A stretch of 64,000 nucleotides of DNA, taken from Pyrinomonadaceae bacterium (GTDB taxonomy: Bacteria; Acidobacteriota; Blastocatellia; Pyrinomonadales; Pyrinomonadaceae). This document shows, in pieces, positions 26,512 to 36,872 of the stretch. Under the pieces are notes generated by a model. It saw only the letters and a list, made by a program, of their open reading frames with translations. It had not been told where the DNA came from and searched no databases. Every line of letters begins with the position of its first letter. Positions within the stretch are counted from its first letter, which is position 1. Both the position numbers and the translations under genes were made by a program. The stretch spans positions 62,001 through 126,000 of the forward strand of contig JAGOBH010000003.1 of NCBI GenBank assembly GCA_017983495.1, read 5' to 3'.

Positions 26512-28305
26512 CTATTTGATCTCGAGTTCGAACGGCATCATCAGCACGGCTTCGCCTTTTTGCATACGGTCAAAGAGCGATGCGTAGCGGAACGTACGCC
26601 GAACCTCTGCGGGCAGAGCCTCGAGGATCGCGGCTTGTGCCTGATCATCTCGCGACTGAACCGACGTTTCACCCGCAAAGAATGTCTCCAGGAATGGCCG
26701 CGGCTCGGGGAATATCACACGCCGCACGTCCTTGTCCGCGGGCAGTTTGGCAAGTTCTCTGGCGATCTCGATAGCTCTTTCGAGGCCGCCGAATTCGTCG
26801 ATCAATCCGTTCGCTTTAGCTTGTGTTCCTGTCCAAACGCGGCCCTGGCCGAGGGCATTTGCTTCCTCGTTAGTTTTGTTGCGGCCCGTGGCGACTTTCG
26901 GAATGAAGCTGTCGTAATAGACGCTGCCGATCTGACTTTCCATTCGGGAGCGTTCCTCGGGAGTCCATTTTTCGGTTGCCCGAAAGATACCTGCGTTCTT
27001 GCCACGCATTGTGTATTCGTTTGAAACGCCGATCCAGTCGTAAAAGCCTTTGATATTTGGTTTAAAAACAAATATGCCGATCGAACCCGTCACAGTCGAT
27101 GGCTGAGCGACGATCTTGTTTGCGTTGCAGGCGATGTAATAGCCGCCCGACGCCGCCACGTCGCCCATCGAGACGACAACCGGCTTCTTTGCCTTTGCAT
27201 TTTCGAGAGCAAACCACATCAGGTCCGATGCAAGTGCCGATCCGCCGCCGGAATCTACGCGGAGGACGATCGCCTTTATCGAAGCGTCTTTGGCTGCATC
27301 ATTCACAGCCGCGACAATCGTGTCCGAGCCCACCGTTTCGCCATTGAGTGGGCCACTTGACGAACGTCCGCCTGTAATCGCTCCTGACGCGTAGATAACA
27401 GCGACCTTTTCGCCGCGGTTCAGACCGAGTGAGTCTGACGGGATCTCACGATACCTGCTACCACTAACAGTGCGAAGCTTGTCGTTTTCTTTGTAGCCGA
27501 GCTTTGCCTTGAGTTCGTTATCCACTTGCTCGCGATAGAATGCGTCGTCGATCAGGCCAAGTTCTTTTGCCTGTTTCGCATTGTACGGGGCACCGTCGAC
27601 AAGGGCTTTGACGTCATTTACGTCTTTCTTTCTCGATTCGGCGATGCCGGTTGTGAAGCGGCCGAAGTACTCGTCGAGTATGGCGTTGACCACCTCACGC
27701 TGCCCGTCGCCCATTGCTGTTTTTGTGTACTGATCAGGTGCACTCTTGTATTTGGGGCCGATCTGGATAACGTCCATTTCGACGCCGAGTTTGTCGAGCG
27801 AACCTTTGTAGAACATTGCTTCGGCGGCGAGGCCGTTGATATAGATATCACCCGACGGCGGAAGATAGATCTTGTCCGCGGCGGTCGCGATGTAATATTC
27901 CTTGTTCGTCCCGATCTCCATGTAAGCATAGACCGGTTTGCCCGACGACTTGAGATCTTTGATGGCATCGCGAAGTTCATCGGCCTTGCCCCAGCCGATG
28001 CCGGGAAAATTGATATCGAGCAAAACGGCCCCGATGCGACTGTCGACTTTAGCCTTGCGGAGTTGCGTCAGAAGGCTGGTGAAAGACTGGGGTTGCGAAA
28101 TGCCGAAGGCTCTGGCGAGCGGTTCTTCGGCTACATAATCGGGCAGTTCGCCCGAAATACTGAGCACGAGGACGCTGTTTTCAGGAACACTCGGGCGGCC
28201 CAGCGATTCGGCGAATACTGCGATAAGAATGATAGCGATCAGAAATACGGCGAGCAGTGAGCCGCCGCCGATGATCAGAACCTTTGCTGTTTTTGACATT
28301 GCCAT
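26512..28305 (-). CDS. sppA: Signal peptide peptidase SppA, long form
   Basis: A 597-residue inner-membrane serine protease that degrades cleaved signal peptides. It has an N-terminal membrane helix (about 8-30) and two tandem SppA/ClpP-like domains, as in the 67-kDa enterobacterial form. The catalytic Lys is in 'FYKGSLDKLGV' of the first half and the catalytic Ser is in 'DVAASGGYYIA' of the second half, the usual split dyad. The gene stands alone, convergent with the larB gene. An abundant exported proteome in this window fits the need for it. Confidence 0.92.
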   Translation of the reverse strand: MAMSKTAKVLIIGGGSLLAVFLIAIILIAVFAESLGRPSVPENSVLVLSISGELPDYVAEEPLARAFGISQPQSFTSLLTQLRKAKVDSRIGAVLLDINFPGIGWGKADELRDAIKDLKSSGKPVYAYMEIGTNKEYYIATAADKIYLPPSGDIYINGLAAEAMFYKGSLDKLGVEMDVIQIGPKYKSAPDQYTKTAMGDGQREVVNAILDEYFGRFTTGIAESRKKDVNDVKALVDGAPYNAKQAKELGLIDDAFYREQVDNELKAKLGYKENDKLRTVSGSRYREIPSDSLGLNRGEKVAVIYASGAITGGRSSSGPLNGETVGSDTIVAAVNDAAKDASIKAIVLRVDSGGGSALASDLMWFALENAKAKKPVVVSMGDVAASGGYYIACNANKIVAQPSTVTGSIGIFVFKPNIKGFYDWIGVSNEYTMRGKNAGIFRATEKWTPEERSRMESQIGSVYYDSFIPKVATGRNKTNEEANALGQGRVWTGTQAKANGLIDEFGGLERAIEIARELAKLPADKDVRRVIFPEPRPFLETFFAGETSVQSRDDQAQAAILEALPAEVRRTFRYASLFDRMQKGEAVLMMPFELEIK

Positions 28306-28392
28306 TATTTTTAATCGTGATCGATCGCTTTCAGCGGCGCCTGCGGCGATCGTTCAAGTTGCTTTCTATTACGTGCGAAACTGCGAAAAAGT

Positions 28393-28998
28393 TTAGACTT
28401 CGCCGGACATTACGGGCACTTCGGTGACGATCAAATTAACGATCCCGAAAACCTTTTTTCTCACTTCGATCACCCGCAAACCGGCGCGCTCTGCCGCGAC
28501 GGCAGTTCGCCGGTTGAAATGATCGTCAAACATTGCGACGGTCATTTTGCTCAGAGCGTCGAACACATATCCAAGTATACCTGACGGACGCACATGCTCT
28601 AACAGGATAACGCGGCCACCCGGCCGGACGACGCGGATCAACTCAGCAAACGCGAGAGCCGGTTCGGAGATCGAGCAGAAAACTAAAGTCGCAAATGCTG
28701 CATCGAAATGATTTGCAGGAAACGGCAGCAGTTGGGCATCTGCCTGTACGAGCGTTATGCCGGCCGCCTTTGGAAGGGATTTGCCGAGCATCCCGATCGA
28801 TAGCTCACTGGCAACGGAGTGGCGGCATTTGGGGTAATGTTGAAAGTTCGCACCCGTTCCGGCCCCGACCTCGAGGATCGTCGCGTTTTCCGGGAGAAAG
28901 GCGATCGTTTCCTTTCTCGCTGATGCCAGAAAGAGCCGCTCGAGCGGACGAAGCGCCGTGTCGTAATATTTGGCCGTAAGGTCGTAAGCGGACTCCAT
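28393..28998 (-). CDS. Class I SAM-dependent methyltransferase (UbiE/phospholipid-type)
   Basis: A 201-residue methyltransferase that begins 'MESAYDLTAKYYD', carries 'ILEVGAGTGANFQHYP' (SAM motif I, about 41-56) and a post-motif 'VVRPGGRVILLEH' (about 125-137). It resembles UbiE/PmtA-like enzymes acting on quinones or phosphatidylethanolamine; the target cannot be decided here. The start at 28998 is chosen on family length; an in-frame ATG at 29055 adds 19 residues. It is divergent from the NtrC-type regulator. Confidence 0.8.
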   Translation of the reverse strand: MESAYDLTAKYYDTALRPLERLFLASARKETIAFLPENATILEVGAGTGANFQHYPKCRHSVASELSIGMLGKSLPKAAGITLVQADAQLLPFPANHFDAAFATLVFCSISEPALAFAELIRVVRPGGRVILLEHVRPSGILGYVFDALSKMTVAMFDDHFNRRTAVAAERAGLRVIEVRKKVFGIVNLIVTEVPVMSGEV

Positions 28999-29084
28999 TA
29001 ACTGTGAATCTACAACATTGACCGTCCGCAACAAAGGCGTCCGAAATGGACGCATACGGCGGGCTTAGGCTATATTGGGAGTTT

Positions 29085-30494
29085 ATGGGCAAGAAAGGTT
29101 CGGTACTGGTCTGCGATGACGAAGAGATCATGAGGGACGTCCTCGGGACGATCCTGGCTGGTGCGGGTTATCGCGTCGAACTCGCCAAAACCGGCGAAGA
29201 GGCAATTGAGGCGTATTCTCAGCGTCCGTACGACCTTGTGCTGATGGACGTTTCGATGCCGGGAATGGGCGGGCTGACCGCTCTTGAGCAGCTTGTGGAC
29301 ATGGACAGCGAGGCCGCTGTTTTAATGGTCACGGCCTATGCGACATTCGACACCGCGATCTCCGCCTGGGAAAAGGGTGCTGCGGGCGTGATCCGCAAAC
29401 CGTTTCAAAACGAGCAGATACTCGCGTTGGTCGCAAAGGGAATCCGCGGCCGCCGCAATGAAGAAGAGCGCAAGACGCTACGCGCGGCTATGTCGCGTTC
29501 GGTAAAACGCGAAGGATTTATTGGCCGGTCGGAAGTGATGGAAAGCGTGTTTCAGATGGTCGACCGCGTCGCACCGGCGCGTTCGACGGTGCTCATCACG
29601 GGAGAAAGCGGAACCGGTAAAGAGCTGCTGGCAAAGGCGATACACGAAGCAAGCCCGCGTGCGAACGAACCATTTGTCGTAGTGAATTGCTCGAATATCC
29701 CATCCGAATTGCTCGAATCCGAGCTATTCGGCCACACCAAAGGAGCATTTACCGGCGCCGTTGCCGCAAAGAAGGGGCTATTTGAGGTCGCTGACGGCGG
29801 TTCGATCTTTTTGGATGAGATCGGCGACCTTAGGCCGGAACTTCAGGTAAAACTCTTGCGCGTAATTCAAGAAAGGGAATTCACACCGGTTGGTGATACG
29901 ACGCCGTTAAAGGTAGACGTCCGGATCGTGGCGGCTACCAACGTCGATCTCAAAGAAGCGGTCAAGAACGGCACTTTCCGCGAAGATCTCTACTACCGTC
30001 TGTCGGTCGTTCCGATCGAATTGCCCGCGTTGCGCGACCGCCGTGAGGACGTTTTGCCCCTCGCCCAGTTTTTTATCCGAAAATACTCCGAAGAAAACGG
30101 CCGGCAGATCTCCGAAAATCTCTCGCCCGAGGTGTTGTCATTGCTCGAAAAATACTACTATCCCGGCAACGTCCGCGAGCTTGAAAATATCATTGAACGT
30201 GCCGTGGTCATTGCTCCGACTGATGAGGTAACCGTCGATTGCCTGCGTCCTGAGGTGAGCCAGCCGGAGCTTGCTCTTGAGATGATCAAGCGAACCGAAG
30301 GGACGTCGAACGATATCGATATTTCGCGTGGCGTGAATTTCTACGACGAGATCAAAAAATTTGAGATCGACCTCATCCGACGTGCTCTCGATCAAACCGG
30401 TGGACACCAATCGCGGGCCGCGAGGTTGCTGGGATTGAATGCCACTACGCTAAACTCCAAGATAAAGACCCACAACATACCAACGCGACTGTAG
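29085..30494 (+). CDS. NtrC-family sigma-54-dependent response regulator
   Basis: A 469-residue cytoplasmic regulator. Receiver domain (about 5-120) with phospho-acceptor Asp in 'LVLMDVSMPG'; AAA+ domain (about 150-380) with Walker A 'GESGTGKE' and the sigma-54 contact loop GAFTGA in 'HTKGAFTGAV'; C-terminal Fis-type helix-turn-helix ('HQSRAARLLGLNATTL'). Phosphorylation by an unseen sensor kinase would drive ATP-dependent opening of sigma-54 promoters. The start at 29085 follows GGGAG; an upstream frame lacks a site. No histidine kinase is adjacent. The TonB-type receptor gene lies just downstream and may be a target (see 30667-30682). Confidence 0.93.
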   Translation: MGKKGSVLVCDDEEIMRDVLGTILAGAGYRVELAKTGEEAIEAYSQRPYDLVLMDVSMPGMGGLTALEQLVDMDSEAAVLMVTAYATFDTAISAWEKGAAGVIRKPFQNEQILALVAKGIRGRRNEEERKTLRAAMSRSVKREGFIGRSEVMESVFQMVDRVAPARSTVLITGESGTGKELLAKAIHEASPRANEPFVVVNCSNIPSELLESELFGHTKGAFTGAVAAKKGLFEVADGGSIFLDEIGDLRPELQVKLLRVIQEREFTPVGDTTPLKVDVRIVAATNVDLKEAVKNGTFREDLYYRLSVVPIELPALRDRREDVLPLAQFFIRKYSEENGRQISENLSPEVLSLLEKYYYPGNVRELENIIERAVVIAPTDEVTVDCLRPEVSQPELALEMIKRTEGTSNDIDISRGVNFYDEIKKFEIDLIRRALDQTGGHQSRAARLLGLNATTLNSKIKTHNIPTRL

Positions 30495-30666
30495 CGGCCA
30501 GGCACAGCCGTGAGTCCGTTCACCTCCAAACTATTGAATTCAAACGCGTTCGACGCTTATCCGAGAAAATACGAAATTTTGTACTTTAATTCAGAACAGC
30601 GTATGGCATCGGCGGTGTTGAATGGCTAACACGTGTATTTGCAATTATTTATACCCTGTAACCTTG

Positions 30667-30682
30667 TGGCATAGTTTTTGTC
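30667..30682 (+). promoter_or_regulatory. Candidate sigma-54 promoter
   Basis: TGGCATAGTTTTTGTC fits the -24/-12 pattern with GG at 30668-30669 and a TTG box 10 bp later, but GT replaces the usual GC at -12. It lies about 80 bp upstream of the Oar-like receptor and directly after a sigma-54 activator gene. Confidence 0.35.
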
Positions 30683-30760
30683 TTAAAAACAGTAACTAAT
30701 CGTCCTTTAATTTCACCCATAAGGCGTTGGTAGTTATTTATGCATTTTAGGAGGAGCACA

Positions 30761-33700
30761 ATGAAGAGATTTTTTCTAGGATTTTTCCTGATCATTCTCG
30801 CAACGTCGTTTGCTATCGGACAGACAACGACCGGACGCCTTACGGGAACCGTATCAGGCCCGGATGGTGTTTTGCCGGGCGCCACGGTAACGGCGACGGA
30901 CGCGACAACAGGTAAAACGCAAACAGCAGTTACAAACGGCGAAGGAGCTTTCAATTTTTCGCAGCTCGAGTTTGGAACTTACACCGTAAAAATTACGGCA
31001 ACAGGCTTTAAGGCTTATGTTGCAAACACAGTCAAGATCGACGTTGGACGTGATTACACGCTCAGCCCGACACTTGAGATCGGCGCCCTTGAGGAAACCG
31101 TAACAGTCACGGCCGGTGCCGATGTAGTTACGGCGAATACCGCACAGGTCAGTAACACGGTCAGCCCGCAGCAGATCCTTTCGCTGCCGCTGATCACCCG
31201 CAGCCCGCTGTCGCTGACGACATTGCAGGCCGGCGTTGCCAGTAACTCGGCAAACAACACGACCATCAACGGTATGCGTACCACCTTCACGAATATTACC
31301 CGTGACGGTATCAACATTCAGGACACCTTTATTCGCTCGAACGCGACGGACTTTGCTCCGGGTCGTCCGTCGGTTGACGACACCGCTGAATTCACGATCA
31401 CGACCACCAATGCCGAGGCCGATCAGGGCTACGGCGGTGCTCAGATCCGCCTTGTGACGCCCCGCGGCACCAAGGATTTTCACGGAGCACTCTTTGCTTA
31501 CAACCGTAATTCGGAATTTGCCGCTAACAGCTTTTTCAACAATCGCAGCCGTCTTGCGAATGGTACGTCGAATTTAGCTGTTGCCGCAAAGCCGTCATTC
31601 CGTAACCGTAACCAGTTCGGTGGCAAGGTCAGCGGACCGATGCCGGTTCCGGGATTTGGCGAAGGCACACCGGTCATGTTCAAGGACCGAGGATATTTCT
31701 TCTTTTCGTATGAAGGTATCCGTGACCCGCTTAGTGCGGCAGCTACCCGTACGATCCTGGATCCGGATGCACGCAATGGTGCCTTCAGCTGGAACCGAAC
31801 GAATTCGACAGACATCACGCCCTACTGCCCTTCGCAGACCATTGGCAGCGTCTGTACGATCCCGAACATCCTGACGTTTGCACGTGGTTTTGGCGGCAAC
31901 TACCTGACGATCCCCGCAACGGTTGACCCGGTCATCCAGTCGCGTGTCATCAGCTTGCTTCCGACTACCAGCAACTTCACGGGCGGAGACGGACTTAATA
32001 CCGCGGGCTATCGCTTCTTGCGTCGATCGGATCAGACTCGCGACAATTATTCATCACGTTTCGACGTCGATCTTTCAGAAAACGATTCGATCCTCGGTAT
32101 CTACAACTACAACAAGGAGACCAATCTCCGTCCTGACGTCGATACGACCGCGTTTACGCCCATTCCGAACGTCACTCAAGGGTCGGTCAACAAGCAGTTG
32201 ACGCTGGCATGGAGACGTGTCTGGTCGAGCAACTTTGTCAACGAGTTCCGCGGTGGTGTTTTCACCAGCGAGGTGCCGTTTGACAAGACCGACCCGACTG
32301 CTGCGTTCTTCCTGGCTCCGCCCCTGGTCACCAATCCTGAGAACACGTTTCTCAGCCAGGGCCGTAACACCAAGGCTTTCAATTTCCAGAGCAATGCTGA
32401 CTGGGTTTGGAAGAGCCACACCTTCCGTTTTGGCGGACAGGCACAGATCTTCCGCGTAAATTCATACAACGATGCAGCTATTGTTCCGTCGGTAGCACTT
32501 AGTACGACCAACACGGGCGTTGCTCTGACGGCGACACAGTTTACTGGAGCAGGCGGTATCAGTACTGCTCAGCTTGGAACGTCGAATGCAATGCTCGCTC
32601 TGTTTGGCGGTGTTTTCAACTCCGTCACACAGTCGTTCAACATTGGCGACATCAACCGCGGTTTTGAACCGGGCGTTCGTCAGTTCACACCGTTCCGTAA
32701 TGAAAACCACTCGTTGTACTTTGCAGACCGCTGGGCAGTAACCCGCGAGCTGACGCTTTCACTCGGCGTCCGTTACGAGGTATTCCCGGCTCTGCGTCTC
32801 AACAACGGCCTGGCTCTCGAGCCGATCATTACCGATCCGAACAACCTCACCGGCACCCTGCTTTCGCAGAATGGTACATCAGGTGTCATCGGCGGCAACG
32901 CCGGCCGAAGGAACGCATACTACAAGACTGACTGGGACAACGTCGCACCGAACCTCGGTGTTTCGTGGTCGCCGAGTTTTGAAAAGGGCGTTGGCAAATT
33001 CCTCTTCGGTGGTGCCGGTAAATCGGTCATACGCGGTGGATACAGTCAGATCTACGGTAATGACTCGATCATCACCTCGATCAACAACGCCGCTGCCGGA
33101 AATGCGGGACTCGCTCGTACGCAGGTACAATTGCTCAATCTGAACGGCCGTGTTTCGTCATCAATTCCGACAGTCGCACCGCCGGCGTTCACCGTTCCGC
33201 CGCGCAGCTGGCTGCTGAACAACGCACCGGGTATCGGTAACTACTTCGGGACCGTATTTGCTACGGACCCGAATCTGAAATCCCCGCGTGTCGATCAGTA
33301 CAGCGTTGGTTTCCAGCGTGAATTCTTTGGCAACACCGCTTTTGAAATTCGATATGTTGGCAGCCGCAGCGGCAACCTCGTTCGCGGTATCGATATCAAT
33401 CAGATGGATATCATCGGCAATGGTTTCCTTGCTGATTTTGAACGTGCACGTGCTAACTTCGCACTGACCGGTAACGCATTCTGTGCTACTGCCGGCTGTC
33501 AGGCTCTGACGATCTTCCAGTCGGGTGCAGGTGCACCGGGCCGTTTAGGCGTCGGAACCGGCGGATTGGCTCTCGCTACGTTTAACAACAACCTGGCAGG
33601 CGGAACACCGGCTGACCTGGCTCTGCTGTACATCAACAACACAACCAACCTGAACAACCACCCGTCGTCGGTCAATCCGGCGCTCGTGCCGTTCGTCAAG

Positions 33701-34558
33701 TTCCTGCCGAATCCGGCCGCCGGTGCTGTCGATGTGATGATCAACGATGCTAACTATCGTTATAACTCGCTTCAGATGGAAGTCCGCCGCCGTTTTTCGA
33801 ACGGTCTCTATTTCCAGGCCAACTACACGTTCTCAAAGAACCTGACGAATGCCGTTGGTACGTCGCAGGCTCTGTTTGAACCGTATCTGGATAATAACCG
33901 TAAGGAACTGGACAACCAGCGTGCTGATTACGATCAGACCCATGTGTTCAACTTCAATGGTGTCTACCAACTGCCGTTCGGTAAGGGCAAAGCGTTCCTT
34001 AACAATGGCGGAGCTATTGACAAGATCTTTGGTGGTTGGGAACTGTCGGGCCTCGTGCAGTGGAATTCGGGTGCCCCGATCACGTTCGTCGATACACGCG
34101 GTACGTTCAATCGCAGTGGCCGTTCGGGTCGTCAGACGCCGTTCAGCACACTTTCGAACGATCAGATCCGTGCGTTGATGGGGACGTTTGAGTTGAACAA
34201 CAATATCTATTGGATCAATCCGGCGATTATCGGATCGCAGGGTGCAGCTTCCAACGGATTTAACACCTCGTTTGCGGGACAAGCATTCTTCAATGTTAAT
34301 CCGGGTCAGACCGGTAACATTGGCCGTGCGATCGTAAACGGACCGAAGTACTTCAACATCAATGCAGCGTTGCTGAAGAACATCAAGTTCACTGAGTCGA
34401 TCCGTGTTCAGTTACGTATGGAAGCATTCAACATGCTGAACAACGTAAACTTTGTTCAGAACACGACTGTTGCGAATATCAACAGTACGTCGTTTGGACA
34501 GATCACGGGTGCTTTCGGGCCGCGTGAACTTCAATTCGCAGCTCGCTTTGAATTCTAG
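30761..34558 (+). CDS. Oar-like TonB-dependent outer-membrane receptor
   Basis: A 1265-residue outer-membrane protein. Signal peptide about 1-20; a carboxypeptidase-regulatory-like beta-sandwich (about 22-105, 'GRLTGTVSGPDG' onward); a plug-like domain (about 115-240); and a long beta-barrel ending in Phe ('FAARFEF'), as expected for outer-membrane proteins. Oar-type receptors are numerous in Acidobacteriota and are thought to import oligomers or move polypeptides, driven by TonB. A very good ribosome site (AGGAGGAG, 4 nt before the ATG at 30761) suggests high expression; an ATG at 30740 is not used on that basis. A strong terminator follows. Confidence 0.9.
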   Translation: MKRFFLGFFLIILATSFAIGQTTTGRLTGTVSGPDGVLPGATVTATDATTGKTQTAVTNGEGAFNFSQLEFGTYTVKITATGFKAYVANTVKIDVGRDYTLSPTLEIGALEETVTVTAGADVVTANTAQVSNTVSPQQILSLPLITRSPLSLTTLQAGVASNSANNTTINGMRTTFTNITRDGINIQDTFIRSNATDFAPGRPSVDDTAEFTITTTNAEADQGYGGAQIRLVTPRGTKDFHGALFAYNRNSEFAANSFFNNRSRLANGTSNLAVAAKPSFRNRNQFGGKVSGPMPVPGFGEGTPVMFKDRGYFFFSYEGIRDPLSAAATRTILDPDARNGAFSWNRTNSTDITPYCPSQTIGSVCTIPNILTFARGFGGNYLTIPATVDPVIQSRVISLLPTTSNFTGGDGLNTAGYRFLRRSDQTRDNYSSRFDVDLSENDSILGIYNYNKETNLRPDVDTTAFTPIPNVTQGSVNKQLTLAWRRVWSSNFVNEFRGGVFTSEVPFDKTDPTAAFFLAPPLVTNPENTFLSQGRNTKAFNFQSNADWVWKSHTFRFGGQAQIFRVNSYNDAAIVPSVALSTTNTGVALTATQFTGAGGISTAQLGTSNAMLALFGGVFNSVTQSFNIGDINRGFEPGVRQFTPFRNENHSLYFADRWAVTRELTLSLGVRYEVFPALRLNNGLALEPIITDPNNLTGTLLSQNGTSGVIGGNAGRRNAYYKTDWDNVAPNLGVSWSPSFEKGVGKFLFGGAGKSVIRGGYSQIYGNDSIITSINNAAAGNAGLARTQVQLLNLNGRVSSSIPTVAPPAFTVPPRSWLLNNAPGIGNYFGTVFATDPNLKSPRVDQYSVGFQREFFGNTAFEIRYVGSRSGNLVRGIDINQMDIIGNGFLADFERARANFALTGNAFCATAGCQALTIFQSGAGAPGRLGVGTGGLALATFNNNLAGGTPADLALLYINNTTNLNNHPSSVNPALVPFVKFLPNPAAGAVDVMINDANYRYNSLQMEVRRRFSNGLYFQANYTFSKNLTNAVGTSQALFEPYLDNNRKELDNQRADYDQTHVFNFNGVYQLPFGKGKAFLNNGGAIDKIFGGWELSGLVQWNSGAPITFVDTRGTFNRSGRSGRQTPFSTLSNDQIRALMGTFELNNNIYWINPAIIGSQGAASNGFNTSFAGQAFFNVNPGQTGNIGRAIVNGPKYFNINAALLKNIKFTESIRVQLRMEAFNMLNNVNFVQNTTVANINSTSFGQITGAFGPRELQFAARFEF

Positions 34559-34594
34559 TTTTGAATTCTATTTAGGCTAACAAGCCAATTTTGC

Positions 34595-34627
34595 AGTCTG
34601 CCAGATCTCGGTCTGGCAGACTTTTTT
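34595..34627 (+). terminator. Strong rho-independent terminator
   Basis: A perfect 11-bp stem, AGTCTGCCAGA (34595-34605) with TCTGGCAGACT (34612-34622), followed by a T run. It ends the Oar-like receptor gene. Confidence 0.92.
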
Positions 34628-34684
34628 CTTTGCCCTTAGTAGGTACGAGCAGTTTTTCGTTATACTCAAATGACTCCGTAAGCG

Positions 34685-35791
34685 ATGACCTCTCAACCCG
34701 CAAATGACGCTCATCTGTCATTGTCCCCGATGGGGGCAGGCGACCTGATAGACCGCGCCGTCCGCTTTTACCGAAAAAATTTCTGGACGTTTATTCTGAT
34801 CGCGACGCCGCCTGTTTTTGCCGGCACGTTATTTTCGGTCGTCTGGACCTTTCTCGGACGCGAGATATTTACAAACGCGGCATCGGCAGATTCGGACGAG
34901 CGTGCTTTCTATTATATCTTCATCTGGTTTGGCAGCGTGATCATCTGGCTTGTCGAAACTATCGCGACACTCGTGGTGATGGGCGGAGCGTCGCGCAACT
35001 TTGTCCGGCATCTGCTCTTTGGCGAACCGATATCGTTTAAGGAGACCTATCGCAATACGTCCAAAAGACTTGTTGGCCTGATCGGGGCTTCGACGGCCAT
35101 TGTGGTGGTTCTCGGGACGATAGGTTTTGTTATCTTCTATTTCGGGATGTTCGTTGCGATAATGGCGATATTTTTGGCGATCGCCGCACTTGCTCCGATC
35201 CCTCTCCTTGCGACGATCGTCTCGGTGCTGCTTGGGGTGGGTATCTCGCTCTTGACGCTCTGGCTTTTCTTTCTCATTGCCTCCCGATTTGTTTACGTGC
35301 CTCAGGTAATGCTCGTCGAGGGGCAATCGGCGTTTGCGGCGATCGGACGCAGTGCGTCGCTTGCGGGCAAGAATGTCACCAGATTGATGGCTCTTTTTAT
35401 TTTCAGTACGGTCGCGACCTACTCGGCCCTGGCGATCCTGTACGTACCGCTCGCATGGTACGCGTGGGGTGCGGGTGTCGAACTGATGACATTTGACGCC
35501 GATCTGATCCCGGCGTGGTACGAGATCGCGTACAACATGATCTGGCAGATCAGCTTTATCCTGCTGTCGCCGGTTTGGACGGTCGGGCTGTGTTTGCTTT
35601 ACGTTGACGAACGCGTACGTGCCGAGGGTTATGATATCGAACTAATGGCCGCAAAACGTCTCGGCGAGATCCCGGCCGTTCCGCAGACATATATTAATCC
35701 GCTGCAGCCCGCACTCGGTTCGGCTCAGGCGATGCCGGCAGCAACGACCGGGAGAATCAAGAGCTCGAGCTTTTTGGGGCTCGATGAGTGA
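34685..35791 (+). CDS. Polytopic membrane protein (GPDPase membrane-domain-like)
   Basis: A 368-residue inner-membrane protein with about six hydrophobic segments (first at about 36-60). The opening 'MGAGDLIDRAVRFYRKNFW' is typical of the group of membrane proteins related to the membrane domain of glycerophosphodiester phosphodiesterases. No catalytic domain is present. It overlaps the DUF4129 gene by 8 bp and heads an operon with DUF4129, DUF4350 and MoxR proteins, a set often found together and thought to act in envelope or protein-complex maturation. Confidence 0.75.
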   Translation: MTSQPANDAHLSLSPMGAGDLIDRAVRFYRKNFWTFILIATPPVFAGTLFSVVWTFLGREIFTNAASADSDERAFYYIFIWFGSVIIWLVETIATLVVMGGASRNFVRHLLFGEPISFKETYRNTSKRLVGLIGASTAIVVVLGTIGFVIFYFGMFVAIMAIFLAIAALAPIPLLATIVSVLLGVGISLLTLWLFFLIASRFVYVPQVMLVEGQSAFAAIGRSASLAGKNVTRLMALFIFSTVATYSALAILYVPLAWYAWGAGVELMTFDADLIPAWYEIAYNMIWQISFILLSPVWTVGLCLLYVDERVRAEGYDIELMAAKRLGEIPAVPQTYINPLQPALGSAQAMPAATTGRIKSSSFLGLDE

Positions 35792-36863
35792 TATGAGATC
35801 GTCCGTCGAAAAACGTAAGCTGGTTGTTTTCGCATTCGTGCGGATCGGCCTTTTCGCGCTTGTGTTGATCGCGGCGGTCGGCGTTCACGCGGCGGGGATC
35901 GACGATTACCGCTCACGTATTGCTGAGGCACGCGAGTCACTCGGGTATCTGCGAACGGCCGATTATCTAGACGAGGAGATCGCTGCCGAGATCAAAAGCG
36001 ATACGAATGCGATCCGATCCGCGATTCCGAGAACCGAAACGGTCGAATGGCCAGGCGGTTCGGTCGAGACCGACAACGTCTGGCTTCACGAAGACATCGA
36101 TCTCTTTCTAGCCGAACCGAACATCAGTAAACGCGATGCCATTGTCGATCGGATCGATCAACGGCTGCAGGCCGTCGAGGCAAAGTTGGTCGAATTGAGC
36201 AACGCCGTAGCGGCCGGGCCCACCAAGGACGAAGAAAAGCGGAAACTCGCCGAGATTCTAAAGCGGCAGGAATATCAAAAGCCGGCTGCGGCCGAAGAAA
36301 GCCTGTTCCAACGCTGGCGACGCGAGTTTTTGGAATGGCTGGCGAAGATGTTTCCACGGGCGAATATTCAGCCCGGCGAAATGGCCGGTATCGGGTCGCT
36401 CGGGACGGTTTTTCAGATCCTGTTGTATGCGCTGCTGATAGCGGCAATCGGTTATGTGATCTATCGCATCCTGCCGTTCGTGTCCGGAAGGTTTGCGAGA
36501 AAGGCGAAGTCAGACAAGAACGAACGCGTCATTCTCGGCGAGACTATCGGTGACGACCGCTCGGCGGGCGATCTGTTTGCCGAGGCTGAAGAGCTGGCAC
36601 GCGGCGGCGAACTGCGGCTCGCGATCCGCAAGGGCTATGTCGCCTTGCTGTGTGAGCTTGCCGACCGCAAGGTCATCGGCCTTGCCCGGCACAAGACAAA
36701 TCGCGATTATCTGCGGGACGTGCGTTCGAAGCGGGAACTGTTTGAAAATCTGCGCAGCGTCACGGGCCAATTTGAAGATCACTGGTACGGTTCGCAGCGT
36801 TCGGACCAACAGGCGTGGGAAGATTTTCGTGAATATTATTTGCGTACCGTTCGCGGTATCTGA
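35784..36863 (+). CDS. DUF4129 domain membrane protein
   Basis: A 359-residue protein with an N-terminal membrane segment (about 11-30), a coiled extracytoplasmic region, a second membrane helix (about 205-228) and a C-terminal cytoplasmic DUF4129 domain ('AIRKGYVALLCELADRKVIG', 'HWYGSQRSDQQAWEDFREYY'). The domain resembles the C-terminal part of some transglutaminase-linked membrane proteins. Its function is unknown, but it recurs with MoxR ATPases and DUF4350/DUF58 proteins, as here. Confidence 0.82.
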   Translation: MSDMRSSVEKRKLVVFAFVRIGLFALVLIAAVGVHAAGIDDYRSRIAEARESLGYLRTADYLDEEIAAEIKSDTNAIRSAIPRTETVEWPGGSVETDNVWLHEDIDLFLAEPNISKRDAIVDRIDQRLQAVEAKLVELSNAVAAGPTKDEEKRKLAEILKRQEYQKPAAAEESLFQRWRREFLEWLAKMFPRANIQPGEMAGIGSLGTVFQILLYALLIAAIGYVIYRILPFVSGRFARKAKSDKNERVILGETIGDDRSAGDLFAEAEELARGGELRLAIRKGYVALLCELADRKVIGLARHKTNRDYLRDVRSKRELFENLRSVTGQFEDHWYGSQRSDQQAWEDFREYYLRTVRGI

Positions 36864-36872
36864 TCAGAAAGC

